Source: Pigmentibacter sp. JX0631
GTDB lineage: Bacteria > Bdellovibrionota_B > Oligoflexia > Silvanigrellales > Silvanigrellaceae
Reading direction: 5' to 3'
DNA length: 64,000 bases
Assembly: GCF_029873255.1 (NCBI RefSeq)
Contig: NZ_CP123622.1
Location: 2,579,001 to 2,643,000, forward strand
The number at the start of each line of letters is the position of its first letter. The first letter of the stretch is position 1. Positions 18,108 to 29,504 of the stretch are shown piece by piece. The notes beneath the pieces are model-generated. The model saw only the letters and a list, made by a program, of their open reading frames with translations, ran no database searches and was not told the origin of the DNA. Position numbers and translations under genes: made by a program.

Positions 18108-21100
18108 CTATCCTGTCTGCTTCAAATTCTCTTGCTCATTTTGTTTTGATTTTTCTTCTTCTTGGGAGTTTTGTTGTTCCTTTGCGGGGGCTGATTCTGG
18201 GTGTTTATCCTTTAATATCATTCTCTTAGCCGAGGCTTTCAATGCTCCAGCTAAAGTTGATTCAATAATATCACTATCCTTTGGTATGGAGCGACGGATC
18301 ATGTTGGCAAGAAGAAAGAGCTCTTCTTCAGATAGTTTTGAGTTTTGAATGTTATTTTGAAAATTATGCAAAAACTCTAGAACATAGTTTATTGCAACCC
18401 CTTGTTCAGGATATGCTTCTGAATTAACGTATGTTCTTTCTTTTAGTTCGTCATATCTTCCCTGGTTTTCACTCATTCGGGTTAAATTTTGCGAAATAAG
18501 TTCCGTAGAACTTGTTTGGTCTTTCCGAATAGAAGCATGTCCTTTTACAGTATTTTCAATGTCTTTTAAATCATCAATAATGACAATAATATCAGTTCTT
18601 GCTTTTAATGCTAAGCGATATGCTGTCCAGTGAAAGCCTGATAAAATCGCAGTTTGGGATAAAAAATGTAATCTTTCTGTATCTTGTGTATTTGCCTTTT
18701 CAATTTTATTTCCAGTAAGTATTGCTCTGTCTTCTCCCCAATATTTTAAGGAATTTTGTTTGGTAAAGGTCATAAATTTTTTTAATGTTTTTATTTGATT
18801 TAAAAATCTATTTGCTTTGCTTTGAGGTGCTGAGGCAAATACTTTTTTCTTTAAAGTCGATAATTCATACATTTTGTTGGCAAATAATTCAGGGACAAAT
18901 TCGATATGCGTTGATGGATCAACAAACCATTGTCTTATGCCAACTTCTTTAGCTTCTTGGGTAATAATGGCTGCAGCATGTGCATGACCTTTTTCGAATA
19001 AAAGATGAGTTAAAAGAAGTAATTGATCTGTTTTTTCATCGAGAATGTTTCCAATAAATAATTCATCACCAGGCGTTCTTTTTAATTTATAATGAGATTG
19101 TTGAACTGAAAATATAACATTCCCTATATACCATTCTGTTAGGTTGTAATCTTGAAATTTTTTTAAATACTTTTGTGGATTATTTTTATGATTCTTAATT
19201 GTATCAAAACTCATCGATTCAAATTCTATTAAGATCTGTAATTTTCTTGTGCATTGGCGTAAAGAAAAGGGAAGATCGTTTGACATTGATGAATTAATTT
19301 TATCTATATTTTTTTTACCTTCTAGTAAATTGCCGTCATAAAAAATAGAAGACCAAGCTTTTAATAGATAAGCTTCAAAAATATTTAAATCATTTCCTAA
19401 TCTTCCGGACAGCTCAAGAATAGTTTCTATGATTAATGCTCTCAAGCGACTGGGAATATTTCTTTCAGCACAAATGAGTAAAGAAAATAATAAATGGACA
19501 ATACTTTCGCCATCATTGCTTTCAATAGTAAAATTCAATACTCTAACTATTTGTGGGATCAATATATTGTTATCTATCCACCCTATGCACGATCTAAAAA
19601 AACGCGACATTACTGCGCTGCGCACAGGACGCATTTTTGGGAAAAGTTTTGTTTTATCTTGTTTAGCGTTTTCTTGAAACTCTATTGGATTCGTTATGCT
19701 TTCCATCAAAATCTTTAAATTATTCGAATCTACTTTACTTAAAAATTCAGTTTGTTCTTGTAATTTTTTTTGTATTTTATATATTTCGCTCTCAATAATT
19801 CCGATATAAGAACTTTTTGTTTCAAATAATGATTTTTCTATTATGCCAGCAGCTTCTGATAAGTGAATTAGTTTATAAAATTCATCAGTTCTTTTTTCTC
19901 TTTTTTTAATTTGTGATGGGAAAAAACTTTTTATAGTTAAAATAGCTTTTCTTTTTAAATTAACAGTATTCCAACTCACTGCTTGATAATATTTTTCAGC
20001 TTGCTCGTATTTTCCTAAAGAAAGGGAAAGATCGGCAATATGTTCTCTTATTTTAGGAATTAGAACAGGAGCTTCATCGGGAGATTCTTTTTCAATATTT
20101 TCACTTAACATTTGTAATTTAGAAATAATAAATTCAGTAGAAGTGTAATCACATAAGTCTTCTGTCGCTATTAATAGAGCTGAGTATGCACTATAAGCAC
20201 ATTTTTTAAGATCCGATCTCGACAAATATTCTGATATTTGAATAATTTCAGATAATGTGGTTTTTTCGTTTAATTTATTGCATAAATGTTCTGATAATAA
20301 ATAGTATATTTTTGATTTAATATCTTTATTTAGTAATAAGGATAAGCTTAACCAAATAAATTGGTGCTCCCAATAGTAACTTATTAAGTGCCCTGTTAAA
20401 ATATCTCTATTTTCAGAAACAAGACCTACTTTAATAGCAACATTTAGAGTTTCGTATGCTAAATGAAGAGGATCTTTTTTTCTTTTTTCTAATTTTTCTT
20501 CTGAATCTTCATCTACTTCAGTAGGTTTAGCTTGATCACTAATTACTTCTTTTGATTCTTCTTGAATCAAATCATTTATTTCAGAATTTACTGTATTTAT
20601 ATCTTCTTTTCCTTCATGATATTTTTCTGAAAAAATTTCTTTTAAATTTATTACTTTACTACTAAGAAGTTCTATAATGTCAGTATCAATTTTTAAGTCA
20701 GCCATGGCCCATGTTGCCAGAAAACGTGCTTGTTGACTTGTTAAATGATTGAGTTTTGAAACCCAATAAGTCCTTGTTCTATCATCTTTTAAATTCGAAA
20801 AAATAACATCTTGACTTTTTAGTAATTGGATAGTTTTTTTAATTTCTTCATCAAAAATATCTTCTTCTGATCTAATACCTAAAATCCATCTGTTATTTAT
20901 TGAATTTTTTTTGATTATATTTAGGAGAACTGGTAGTGATGAAAAGTCAGAACGATTAATGTCATCTATTATAATAAAAGATATTTCTGATGAAGAAATT
21001 ATCCTTTCAAAAATTTTCTCTATGTTACTATACAACCATTCATGAGTAATTTGAATGAGCGAATTTGTTGTTGATTTTTTCAAAACATTTTTATTTTCTG

Positions 21101-22517
21101 CATACTTTTTTAAGGAAGGTAAAATATAAAATAAAATTTCAACTTGATTACCCAAATTAAAGAATATTGATTTCATTTCTTGGAGAAATTTAGGATTTAA
21201 AAATATCGCATAATTAAGTAAACTTTCACATAAATCATTTAAGGTTGAAAAAGGTATTTTTAACGAGCTAAATTTTACTGGATAGAAAAAAGTATGTTTA
21301 TTTATAATATTTAATCCAACACATAAATTTCGCATTAAAAGGTGTTTGTTAGCACCGATTGTTTTTGCATCGATCCATAATCTATTTTTGTCTTTATTGC
21401 TTTTTTGTAAAATGAAATCACTAACTTGTTCAGGAATATCAAAGTTTTTATTTAGTAACAATTGATTGTGTTTATCAGAATGAGAAAAAGAATAATTGGA
21501 AAAAATATTATTAATATTTTGTACATCAATATTATCTGTAAGCTTATTTGATAGCATAATAAGCTCAAATGCTATTTCTCTTGCATTCGATATTCTTTTT
21601 TCCGGTAGAGGTTCTAAGGCTTTTAAGAGGATAGTTCTTAATCTTTTTAAGGTTTCAAAGATAGGATGGCGAGTTGTCCATTTATACCAATCATTTCCTA
21701 AAATAAATGTATTAGATTCTGGAATTAAAAATGCTGACCAAATTTGTTCTAACACGCTTAAACCCGAATCTTTTATCAATCCTAAGTCCCAAGCCATAAT
21801 TGCAGCAAGACTAAAAATGTCCGAACTTTCACGATATGATCCTTCTATTAATCCTCTTGCTTCAGGTGCTAACCAGTAATTTTTTTCAACTATTTTTTGA
21901 AAAATTGAAATTCTTTCTTCGTTGTTTTGTTGTTCATAAGAACTAGGCAAAAAGTGGGCATATCCGCCATCTAGAAAAATAATATGGGGAATTTCTTCTT
22001 TTCTTTCAAAAAATTCTGATTCGTACGTTACTTTAATGTCAACAGTAGCTCTATCCCGAATAAGAATATTTTGCGGTTTTAAATTTCCATGAATAATACC
22101 TTTTGCATGATAAAAGGACAAATATTCAAAAATACGTACCCAAAATCTAATTCTATTTCTCAAACGAATAAAATCGTTAACCTTTAAAGGAGAATCTTTT
22201 TTGTTCGCATCGGATAAGGTGGTTCCTTCCACCCAGCGAGAGAAAACTTCAAATTCATTAGTTTTTAAAAAGATTTCAAGATTTTCACCATATTCAAACG
22301 GAAGGGCTTTTTGTAAAAGATCAAAGCTTTCTTGCAGTTTTAATTTACAAAAGCGAGACTTGTTTAGTCCCTCTACTTTAATTGTCTTTCTTCTTAGCTC
22401 ATCAGCTCTTTGCATGCGTGTAATGATAGGGCTGCTTTTAATTTTAAGACTAGCAACCTTGTCAACACTCGCATCTTCTCTTTGAGATATTTGTGCTATG
22501 AGCCTTTCATTATCCAT
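18108..22517 (-). CDS. Giant kinase-like/NTPase-like/helical-repeat regulator with degenerate catalytic motifs
   Basis: A 1469-residue, apparently cytoplasmic protein built like PknK-type regulators: a Ser/Thr kinase-like domain (about residues 40-290), an NTPase-like region (about 370-640) and a long helical, TPR-like part. The kinase fold shows in IIHGNLKPQN (141-150), a DGG at 183-185 in the DFG position and APEA at 217-220. However, the catalytic HRD Asp is replaced by Asn145 and no glycine-rich loop is visible, so it is probably a pseudokinase. In the NTPase-like region a Walker B-like FIIIDDINRSD near residue 517 is clear, but no GxxGxGKS/T loop is found. The C-terminus is highly charged. 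No partner gene is adjacent. The architecture is inferred from motifs only. Confidence 0.8.
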   Translation of the reverse strand: MDNERLIAQISQREDASVDKVASLKIKSSPIITRMQRADELRRKTIKVEGLNKSRFCKLKLQESFDLLQKALPFEYGENLEIFLKTNEFEVFSRWVEGTTLSDANKKDSPLKVNDFIRLRNRIRFWVRIFEYLSFYHAKGIIHGNLKPQNILIRDRATVDIKVTYESEFFERKEEIPHIIFLDGGYAHFLPSSYEQQNNEERISIFQKIVEKNYWLAPEARGLIEGSYRESSDIFSLAAIMAWDLGLIKDSGLSVLEQIWSAFLIPESNTFILGNDWYKWTTRHPIFETLKRLRTILLKALEPLPEKRISNAREIAFELIMLSNKLTDNIDVQNINNIFSNYSFSHSDKHNQLLLNKNFDIPEQVSDFILQKSNKDKNRLWIDAKTIGANKHLLMRNLCVGLNIINKHTFFYPVKFSSLKIPFSTLNDLCESLLNYAIFLNPKFLQEMKSIFFNLGNQVEILFYILPSLKKYAENKNVLKKSTTNSLIQITHEWLYSNIEKIFERIISSSEISFIIIDDINRSDFSSLPVLLNIIKKNSINNRWILGIRSEEDIFDEEIKKTIQLLKSQDVIFSNLKDDRTRTYWVSKLNHLTSQQARFLATWAMADLKIDTDIIELLSSKVINLKEIFSEKYHEGKEDINTVNSEINDLIQEESKEVISDQAKPTEVDEDSEEKLEKRKKDPLHLAYETLNVAIKVGLVSENRDILTGHLISYYWEHQFIWLSLSLLLNKDIKSKIYYLLSEHLCNKLNEKTTLSEIIQISEYLSRSDLKKCAYSAYSALLIATEDLCDYTSTEFIISKLQMLSENIEKESPDEAPVLIPKIREHIADLSLSLGKYEQAEKYYQAVSWNTVNLKRKAILTIKSFFPSQIKKREKRTDEFYKLIHLSEAAGIIEKSLFETKSSYIGIIESEIYKIQKKLQEQTEFLSKVDSNNLKILMESITNPIEFQENAKQDKTKLFPKMRPVRSAVMSRFFRSCIGWIDNNILIPQIVRVLNFTIESNDGESIVHLLFSLLICAERNIPSRLRALIIETILELSGRLGNDLNIFEAYLLKAWSSIFYDGNLLEGKKNIDKINSSMSNDLPFSLRQCTRKLQILIEFESMSFDTIKNHKNNPQKYLKKFQDYNLTEWYIGNVIFSVQQSHYKLKRTPGDELFIGNILDEKTDQLLLLTHLLFEKGHAHAAAIITQEAKEVGIRQWFVDPSTHIEFVPELFANKMYELSTLKKKVFASAPQSKANRFLNQIKTLKKFMTFTKQNSLKYWGEDRAILTGNKIEKANTQDTERLHFLSQTAILSGFHWTAYRLALKARTDIIVIIDDLKDIENTVKGHASIRKDQTSSTELISQNLTRMSENQGRYDELKERTYVNSEAYPEQGVAINYVLEFLHNFQNNIQNSKLSEEELFLLANMIRRSIPKDSDIIESTLAGALKASAKRMILKDKHPESAPAKEQQNSQEEEKSKQNEQENLKQTG

Positions 22518-22584
22518 ATCGCCCCGATTCTACAACTTCTAACAACCCCGTTAGTTATCGGTGTAAACTTTTTGTTCCGTAGGA

Positions 22585-22614
22585 TTGTTACGAATAATTA
22601 AAAAATATTATAAT
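22585..22614 (+). promoter_or_regulatory. Sigma70-type promoter for alr
   Basis: TTGTTA at 22585-22590 and a perfect TATAAT at 22609-22614 are 18 bases apart, in the spacer between the giant minus-strand gene and alr. Transcription would start near 22621, about 50 bases before the ATG, and could cover alr, queA, tgt and the small membrane-protein gene. Confidence 0.55.
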
Positions 22615-22672
22615 TGTGAAAACAGCTCACTTTTCTTTCTAATGCCTGAGTTTTTCACAGGGAGGTTGGTTC

Positions 22673-23886
22673 ATGGCAGAGTCAGTTCAAATTATAGATC
22701 ACGAGGATTGCGCTTCATGGATCGAGCTAAGCAAATCAGCAATTATAAAAAATATCAATACTTACAGGTCTCAGATAGACTCTCACATTGTGTTGGGTGG
22801 TGTTATCAAAGGGAATGCTTATGGGCATGGATTTCAAGAAATACTTGAATGTATGCACAGTTACGTGGACATTTTATTTGTCATTTCTCCTTCGGATGCT
22901 TTTAAAATTCGGAAGTATGAAAAAGAGAATGAGTTAATCCAAAAAAGAGTGATAGTTTTAGGTGCTATATCTCCAGCTGAAGCAGTGTTGTGTGCAAGGA
23001 AAGTGATTGAAGTTGCTATAACGGGTCCATTTTGGGAAAATTTTATTCCTGAACTAAGACAGTGCGAAAAAGAAAAAGGAAATAGTTATAGACCTTTAAA
23101 AGCCCATTTGCATGTAGATACTGGTCTTTCTCGAGAAGGGTTTATGTTAGAAGAAATTCAAACAAAATTAAATTTTTTAAAGGAAAACAATGATTTAATT
23201 TATGTGCAAGGTGTGATGTCCCATTTTGCTAACACGGAAGATGTAACTGAACAATCTTATGCATTTGAACAGCTCACAAAATTAGATAAAGCATATGATT
23301 TAATCACCGCCGAACTTAACATAGGTTATAAGCTAGAAAAACATATTGCCCAAAGCGCCTCAACGCTCATAATACCAGATTCCCATTATGATATAGCTAG
23401 GATTGGCATTTCTCTGTATGGATTATGGCCTTCAAACGAAACAAAGTTATCAGCTAAAGTAGTAAAAAGTGAACTGCCGAGTTTAAAACCAGTTTTAACT
23501 TGGAAATGTCGAAGCCAAAGTATTAAAAAAATCTCCGCTGGGACTTACATAGGCTATGGATGCTCTTGTAGGGCAGATAGGGATTTAAGAGTAGCTTTAT
23601 TTCCTGTGGGATATTTTGATGGATACCCAAGACTTTTATCCAATAAAGGATATGCTCTTGTAAACGGAATTCGTTGTAAAATACTTGGAAGAGTGATGAT
23701 GAATCATATAATTGTTGACGTAACGGAAGCAACAAGAGAAAACACTTCTGAAGTTGTTGCGACACTCTTAGGGAAAGATGGCAATGAGTCTGTTTCTGCT
23801 GAACAAATTGCAGACTGGGCACAAACCATTAACTATGAAGTAGTGACGCGAATTGCCCCCCACTTAAAAAGAATGGTTGTAGATTA

Positions 23887-23887
<1 letters not shown>
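22673..23887 (+). CDS. alr: Alanine racemase
   Basis: A PLP enzyme that interconverts L- and D-alanine, supplying D-Ala for peptidoglycan. The PLP lysine lies in VIKGNAYGHG, in place of the usual VVKANAYGHG. Other expected blocks are DTGLSREGF, MSHFANTED, ARIGISLYGLWP, and the C-terminal domain with YIGYGCSCRA (catalytic tyrosine) and VGYFDGYPR. The conserved RVSMD near the C-terminus reads RVMMNH here, a small departure. The 404-residue length fits a long family member. The ATG follows GGGAGG. The stop overlaps the queA start by one base (TAGTG), so the pair is coupled. Confidence 0.93.
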
Positions 23888-26336
<2,449 letters not shown>

Positions 26337-26339
26337 CCC

Positions 26340-26636
26340 ATGAAGAGCCAAAATAAGAATTCTTTTGTTTTTGATAATTCAGACAAAGCTATTCCTGTTA
26401 TTATTGGCGCTCAAGAAACACAAAGCTTTTTAAATGATGTGATAAAAAATTCAAAAGAAAAAAATCAACATTCAAATCAAATAAAAAAATGGTGGTTTTG
26501 GCTAGGCTTTTTAGGCGGTGTTTTTATTGCAAGTTTAGGTATTTTTTTTACATTCACAACAGTTTTTTTTATCCAAAATTCAATTCTAGATAAACCCCAT
26601 TTTATTTATGAAAAAGTTATTTGCGAAAAGCACTAA
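26340..26636 (+). CDS. Small single-span membrane protein
   Basis: A 98-residue protein whose ATG follows the tgt stop by 3 bp. The first 50 residues are polar and charged; a hydrophobic segment of roughly 30 residues starts at WWFWLGFLGG and is followed by a short tail, suggesting one or two passes through the inner membrane. I do not recognise a family. Position at the end of the alr-queA-tgt unit indicates co-expression but not function. Confidence 0.65.
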   Translation: MKSQNKNSFVFDNSDKAIPVIIGAQETQSFLNDVIKNSKEKNQHSNQIKKWWFWLGFLGGVFIASLGIFFTFTTVFFIQNSILDKPHFIYEKVICEKH

Positions 26637-26687
26637 ACACATATAATATTATCTGTGTTTTGCAAACTCTTTTATTTGAGGTTAGTT

Positions 26688-27338
26688 ATGTTTTCAAAAT
26701 CTAAGACATTAAAAACAAGTTTAATTATAATTTCTTCTATCAGTACAATTTTTTTATCATCTTGTAAATCTTCTTCTAAGTACGTAAAACAGGAAGTAAT
26801 AGCAAATTCTGATAAAACTTTAGAGACTCCTGATTGGGTTTTGAATAGTTCTGTAATACGTGAAGAAGGTTCTAATATTATTTTTATTCACAAGGTAACA
26901 TTAAGTGGGGCATCAAGACCTGACGCTTGTGTTTCAATGGCTCGTACTCAAGCCGTTGCAGAAATGTTGAAATATATTAAAAACTCTGTTACTGCTTCTG
27001 GACAAGTTGAAGATTTAAATGCTTCTACAGATCCATCTCTTTCATCTCTAACAGCATTTTTATCCCAAGGGAATATCTCAGGAGCTAAAGTAACTACTAC
27101 TTATTGGGAAAAAACGATGGAAGCAGATGAGTCAGGGGTAAGACCTACTCAAAAGCTCATGTGTGCTGTTCAAGTCGCGATTGAAAAAACAGTTTTAGAT
27201 AAACAAATGCGTGATGCTATTAATGGCGCACCTGGTGGAAATCCTGAAATTCGCAGAAAATTACTTGATGCACAAAAACAATTCATTGATAGCGTAGGGA
27301 ATAAGGATGCTGGTGCTTCTGAAAAATCAGAAGATTAA
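26688..27338 (+). CDS. LPP20-like lipoprotein
   Basis: A 216-residue protein with a signal peptide and lipobox LSSC, so probably lipidated and envelope-anchored. The mature part has a PDWVLNSSVI stretch and a helix beginning ACVSMARTQAVAEM that recall the LPP20 family, in which an alpha-beta fold follows a W...A-type start. The C-terminus is polar and acidic. I chose the ATG at 26688 with GAGG upstream; a longer frame starting at TTG 26655 would spoil the signal peptide. It is followed by a second LPP20-type gene, so the two may form a pair. Confidence 0.7.
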   Translation: MFSKSKTLKTSLIIISSISTIFLSSCKSSSKYVKQEVIANSDKTLETPDWVLNSSVIREEGSNIIFIHKVTLSGASRPDACVSMARTQAVAEMLKYIKNSVTASGQVEDLNASTDPSLSSLTAFLSQGNISGAKVTTTYWEKTMEADESGVRPTQKLMCAVQVAIEKTVLDKQMRDAINGAPGGNPEIRRKLLDAQKQFIDSVGNKDAGASEKSED

Positions 27339-27396
27339 TGACAAATAAAGTATCCTTCCTAACAATTATTCTCATCTGTTATAATAAAGGTGAAAA

Positions 27397-28365
27397 ATGA
27401 AAGCTCTTAGTTTATTTATTAGTTTGTCTTCTATTTCTTTATTAAGTAATATATATGCACAAACAGATCCTTGTTCAACTCTTGCAGATCTACAATCCAA
27501 AACACAAAAAGAATTATATGTTGGTTATGGAACAGGATCTTCTCAGAAAGAAGCAGATCAAAATGCACAAGTAGATTTGGCAAGAAATATAAGACAAAAA
27601 GTAACAGCAACGGCTACTGTTGAAGAAACAAATGAGAATGCTTCTCTAAATGCAACATCAAAATCTGTGGTTTCTGAAGTAATTATTGGAGCTAAAACAT
27701 TAAAAAGATGTAATAATAAAGATACTTTTTCAGCTGTTGTTACTCTAGAAAAAGCTTTTTTTATGAATTCTTTACAAGAAAAGCTAGCTTCTATAGATAA
27801 GAAAGCTAAAAGTTTAGCTCAATCTTTAGAAAATGCGAAAGATGATGAATCGCTTGCTAAAAATGTTGATACTGCTAAAAAATTTCTAGCAGACTATCAA
27901 AATACTTATGAAGATGATTTAAATCTTTGTAAAATTAATAGTGGGTGCGATAAAATTTCGAAAGATGAAGATGTTTTTAGTAAACTTTCGGAACTAGTTG
28001 CCAAAGAAGGTGATAAAGATCAATATGTATTTATCTCAAATAAAGATAAAGTATCTCTAGCTTTAAGAGATGATCTTATCTCTTTATTAGAAGAGGATAA
28101 AGACGAAAAAATTAAAATAATGGATGGAGCTGTTTCCGAAGGAACTGAATCTAAAAGAAGAATTCTTTCAAGTTGCAAAGCAAAAGTTGGCTCTAAAATA
28201 CCAAAAACGGAAGATCGAGTAGTAGAAACTCGCTGCGTTATTGAAGCATATATTGGTAAGCAGAAGAAGTTTAGAAAAGTATATTCTTGCAAATCAACTA
28301 TGGATTCCGAAATATCAATTGAAGATGCTGTTACTTCCTGCTCTGGTAGATTAACTTTAGAGTAA
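27397..28365 (+). CDS. Secreted LPP20-family protein
   Basis: A 322-residue protein with a signal peptide cut after NIYA and no lipobox cysteine, so periplasmic or outer-membrane associated. Residues about 40-125 match the LPP20 pattern: YVGYGTGSSQKEAD, an Ala-rich helix with DLARNIRQKV, and a DTFSAVVTLEK strand. The rest is helical and charged with paired cysteines (CKINSGC, later RC, SC, SC). AAAGG lies eight bases before the ATG. A strong terminator follows the stop. Confidence 0.75.
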   Translation: MKALSLFISLSSISLLSNIYAQTDPCSTLADLQSKTQKELYVGYGTGSSQKEADQNAQVDLARNIRQKVTATATVEETNENASLNATSKSVVSEVIIGAKTLKRCNNKDTFSAVVTLEKAFFMNSLQEKLASIDKKAKSLAQSLENAKDDESLAKNVDTAKKFLADYQNTYEDDLNLCKINSGCDKISKDEDVFSKLSELVAKEGDKDQYVFISNKDKVSLALRDDLISLLEEDKDEKIKIMDGAVSEGTESKRRILSSCKAKVGSKIPKTEDRVVETRCVIEAYIGKQKKFRKVYSCKSTMDSEISIEDAVTSCSGRLTLE

Positions 28366-28389
28366 CAAATTCAATGTATTAAATGAATT

Positions 28390-28426
28390 GACTATAGAAT
28401 ATAAATTATTCTATAGTCTTTTTTTT
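28390..28426 (+). terminator. Rho-independent terminator whose U-tract abuts the next gene's ribosome site
   Basis: The arms 28390-28400 (GACTATAGAAT) and 28408-28418 (ATTCTATAGTC) pair perfectly over 11 bases with a 7-base loop, followed by eight T residues at 28419-28426. The ribosome site (GGA) and ATG of the oxidoreductase gene begin directly after, at 28427-28439. Confidence 0.88.
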
Positions 28427-28436
28427 GGATGCTCTC

Positions 28437-29504
28437 ATGAAAAAATTAAATACTGCAATCGTAGGTTTTGGTTTATCTGGCTCCACCTTTCATGCTCCTA
28501 TAATAACGAATAGCAATTGTTTTAATTTGTGCTATGTAAACTCTTCTCAATTGGAAAAGGTGCAAAAATTTTATCCAAATGTCTCTGTCATTGCTGATTA
28601 TGATCAACTCTGCAAAATAAAAGAATTAGATTTAATTATTATTACGGCACCTAATAAAGAACATTTTTCATTGGCAAAAAAAGCATTACTTGCAGGAAAA
28701 AATGTTGTTGTAGATAAACCATTTGTAGTTTCATCTGCACAAGGGGAAGAGTTAATTAATATCTCTAAAAAACAAAATTTATTATTAAGTGTTTTTCAGA
28801 ATAGACGTTGGGATAATGGATTTTTAACTCTGCAAAATTGTATTGCGGAGAAGAAACTGCAAAACATTTCATTATATGAAAGTTATTATGATAGATTTAG
28901 ACCTATAGTAAATAAACAAAAATGGAAAGAACAAGATCAAGAAGGTTCTGGAATTTTATATGATTTAGGCTCGCATTTATTAGATCAAGCTGTATTTACA
29001 TTAGGAATGCCAAAAGAAATTTTTGCTAATCTTCAATTGCAAAGAACGAATGCTTCAACATTAGATTATTTTCATCTTATTTTAAAATATGAAAAAACAA
29101 CTGCAATTCTCGGTGCATCAAATTTAGGTTTTCAACCTCGACCGGTATTTTCTATTTTAGGTGACAACGGATTTTTTCAAAAAAATGGTCAAGATCCGCA
29201 AGAAAATGCCTTAAACTTATTAGCTAAAGGTGAAAAAATAAATTTTGCGGATTGGGGTGTAGATAATAATATAGAAAATAAAAGCAAATATATTCAATTC
29301 ATTGAAGGGCGGCAATTGGAAACTGATATACCAACTTTAGCAGGAAATTATTTTCAATTTTATCAGCAAATTTATTCAGCTATGGTTGAACAACAAGTAA
29401 ACCCTGTTGATCCCAACGATGCTGTAAATGTCATTAAATTAATTGAATTAGCATATATTAGTAATGAACAAAAAAAATGGATAAAAGTTAACTTCAACGA
29501 CTAA
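28437..29504 (+). CDS. Gfo/Idh/MocA-family NAD(P)-dependent oxidoreductase (YdgJ/IolW-like)
   Basis: A 355-residue cytoplasmic dehydrogenase. The N-terminal Rossmann fold shows IVGFGLSGSTFH, then LIIITAPNKEH, and the catalytic lysine in VVVDKPFVV. The C-terminal part has FQNRRWDNGF and the GILYDLGSHLLDQA block, as in the YdgJ/scyllo-inositol dehydrogenase branch of the family. The substrate is probably a sugar or inositol-like polyol but cannot be fixed. The ATG at 28437 is chosen over a TTG at 28425 that lies in the terminator U-tract. Its stop overlaps the convergent metal ATPase by 11 bp. Confidence 0.88.
   Translation: MKKLNTAIVGFGLSGSTFHAPIITNSNCFNLCYVNSSQLEKVQKFYPNVSVIADYDQLCKIKELDLIIITAPNKEHFSLAKKALLAGKNVVVDKPFVVSSAQGEELINISKKQNLLLSVFQNRRWDNGFLTLQNCIAEKKLQNISLYESYYDRFRPIVNKQKWKEQDQEGSGILYDLGSHLLDQAVFTLGMPKEIFANLQLQRTNASTLDYFHLILKYEKTTAILGASNLGFQPRPVFSILGDNGFFQKNGQDPQENALNLLAKGEKINFADWGVDNNIENKSKYIQFIEGRQLETDIPTLAGNYFQFYQQIYSAMVEQQVNPVDPNDAVNVIKLIELAYISNEQKKWIKVNFND

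Noticed and set aside
18093-18110. Hairpin TAGCTAT/ATAGCTA at the end of the giant minus-strand gene, considered as a terminator
   Set aside because: Seven A/T-rich pairs overlapping the stop codon with no U-tract on the minus strand; too weak to call.
26655-26687. Upstream extension of the LPP20-like lipoprotein gene
   Set aside because: It would start at TTG and add residues that break the lipoprotein signal; the ATG at 26688 has a ribosome site.
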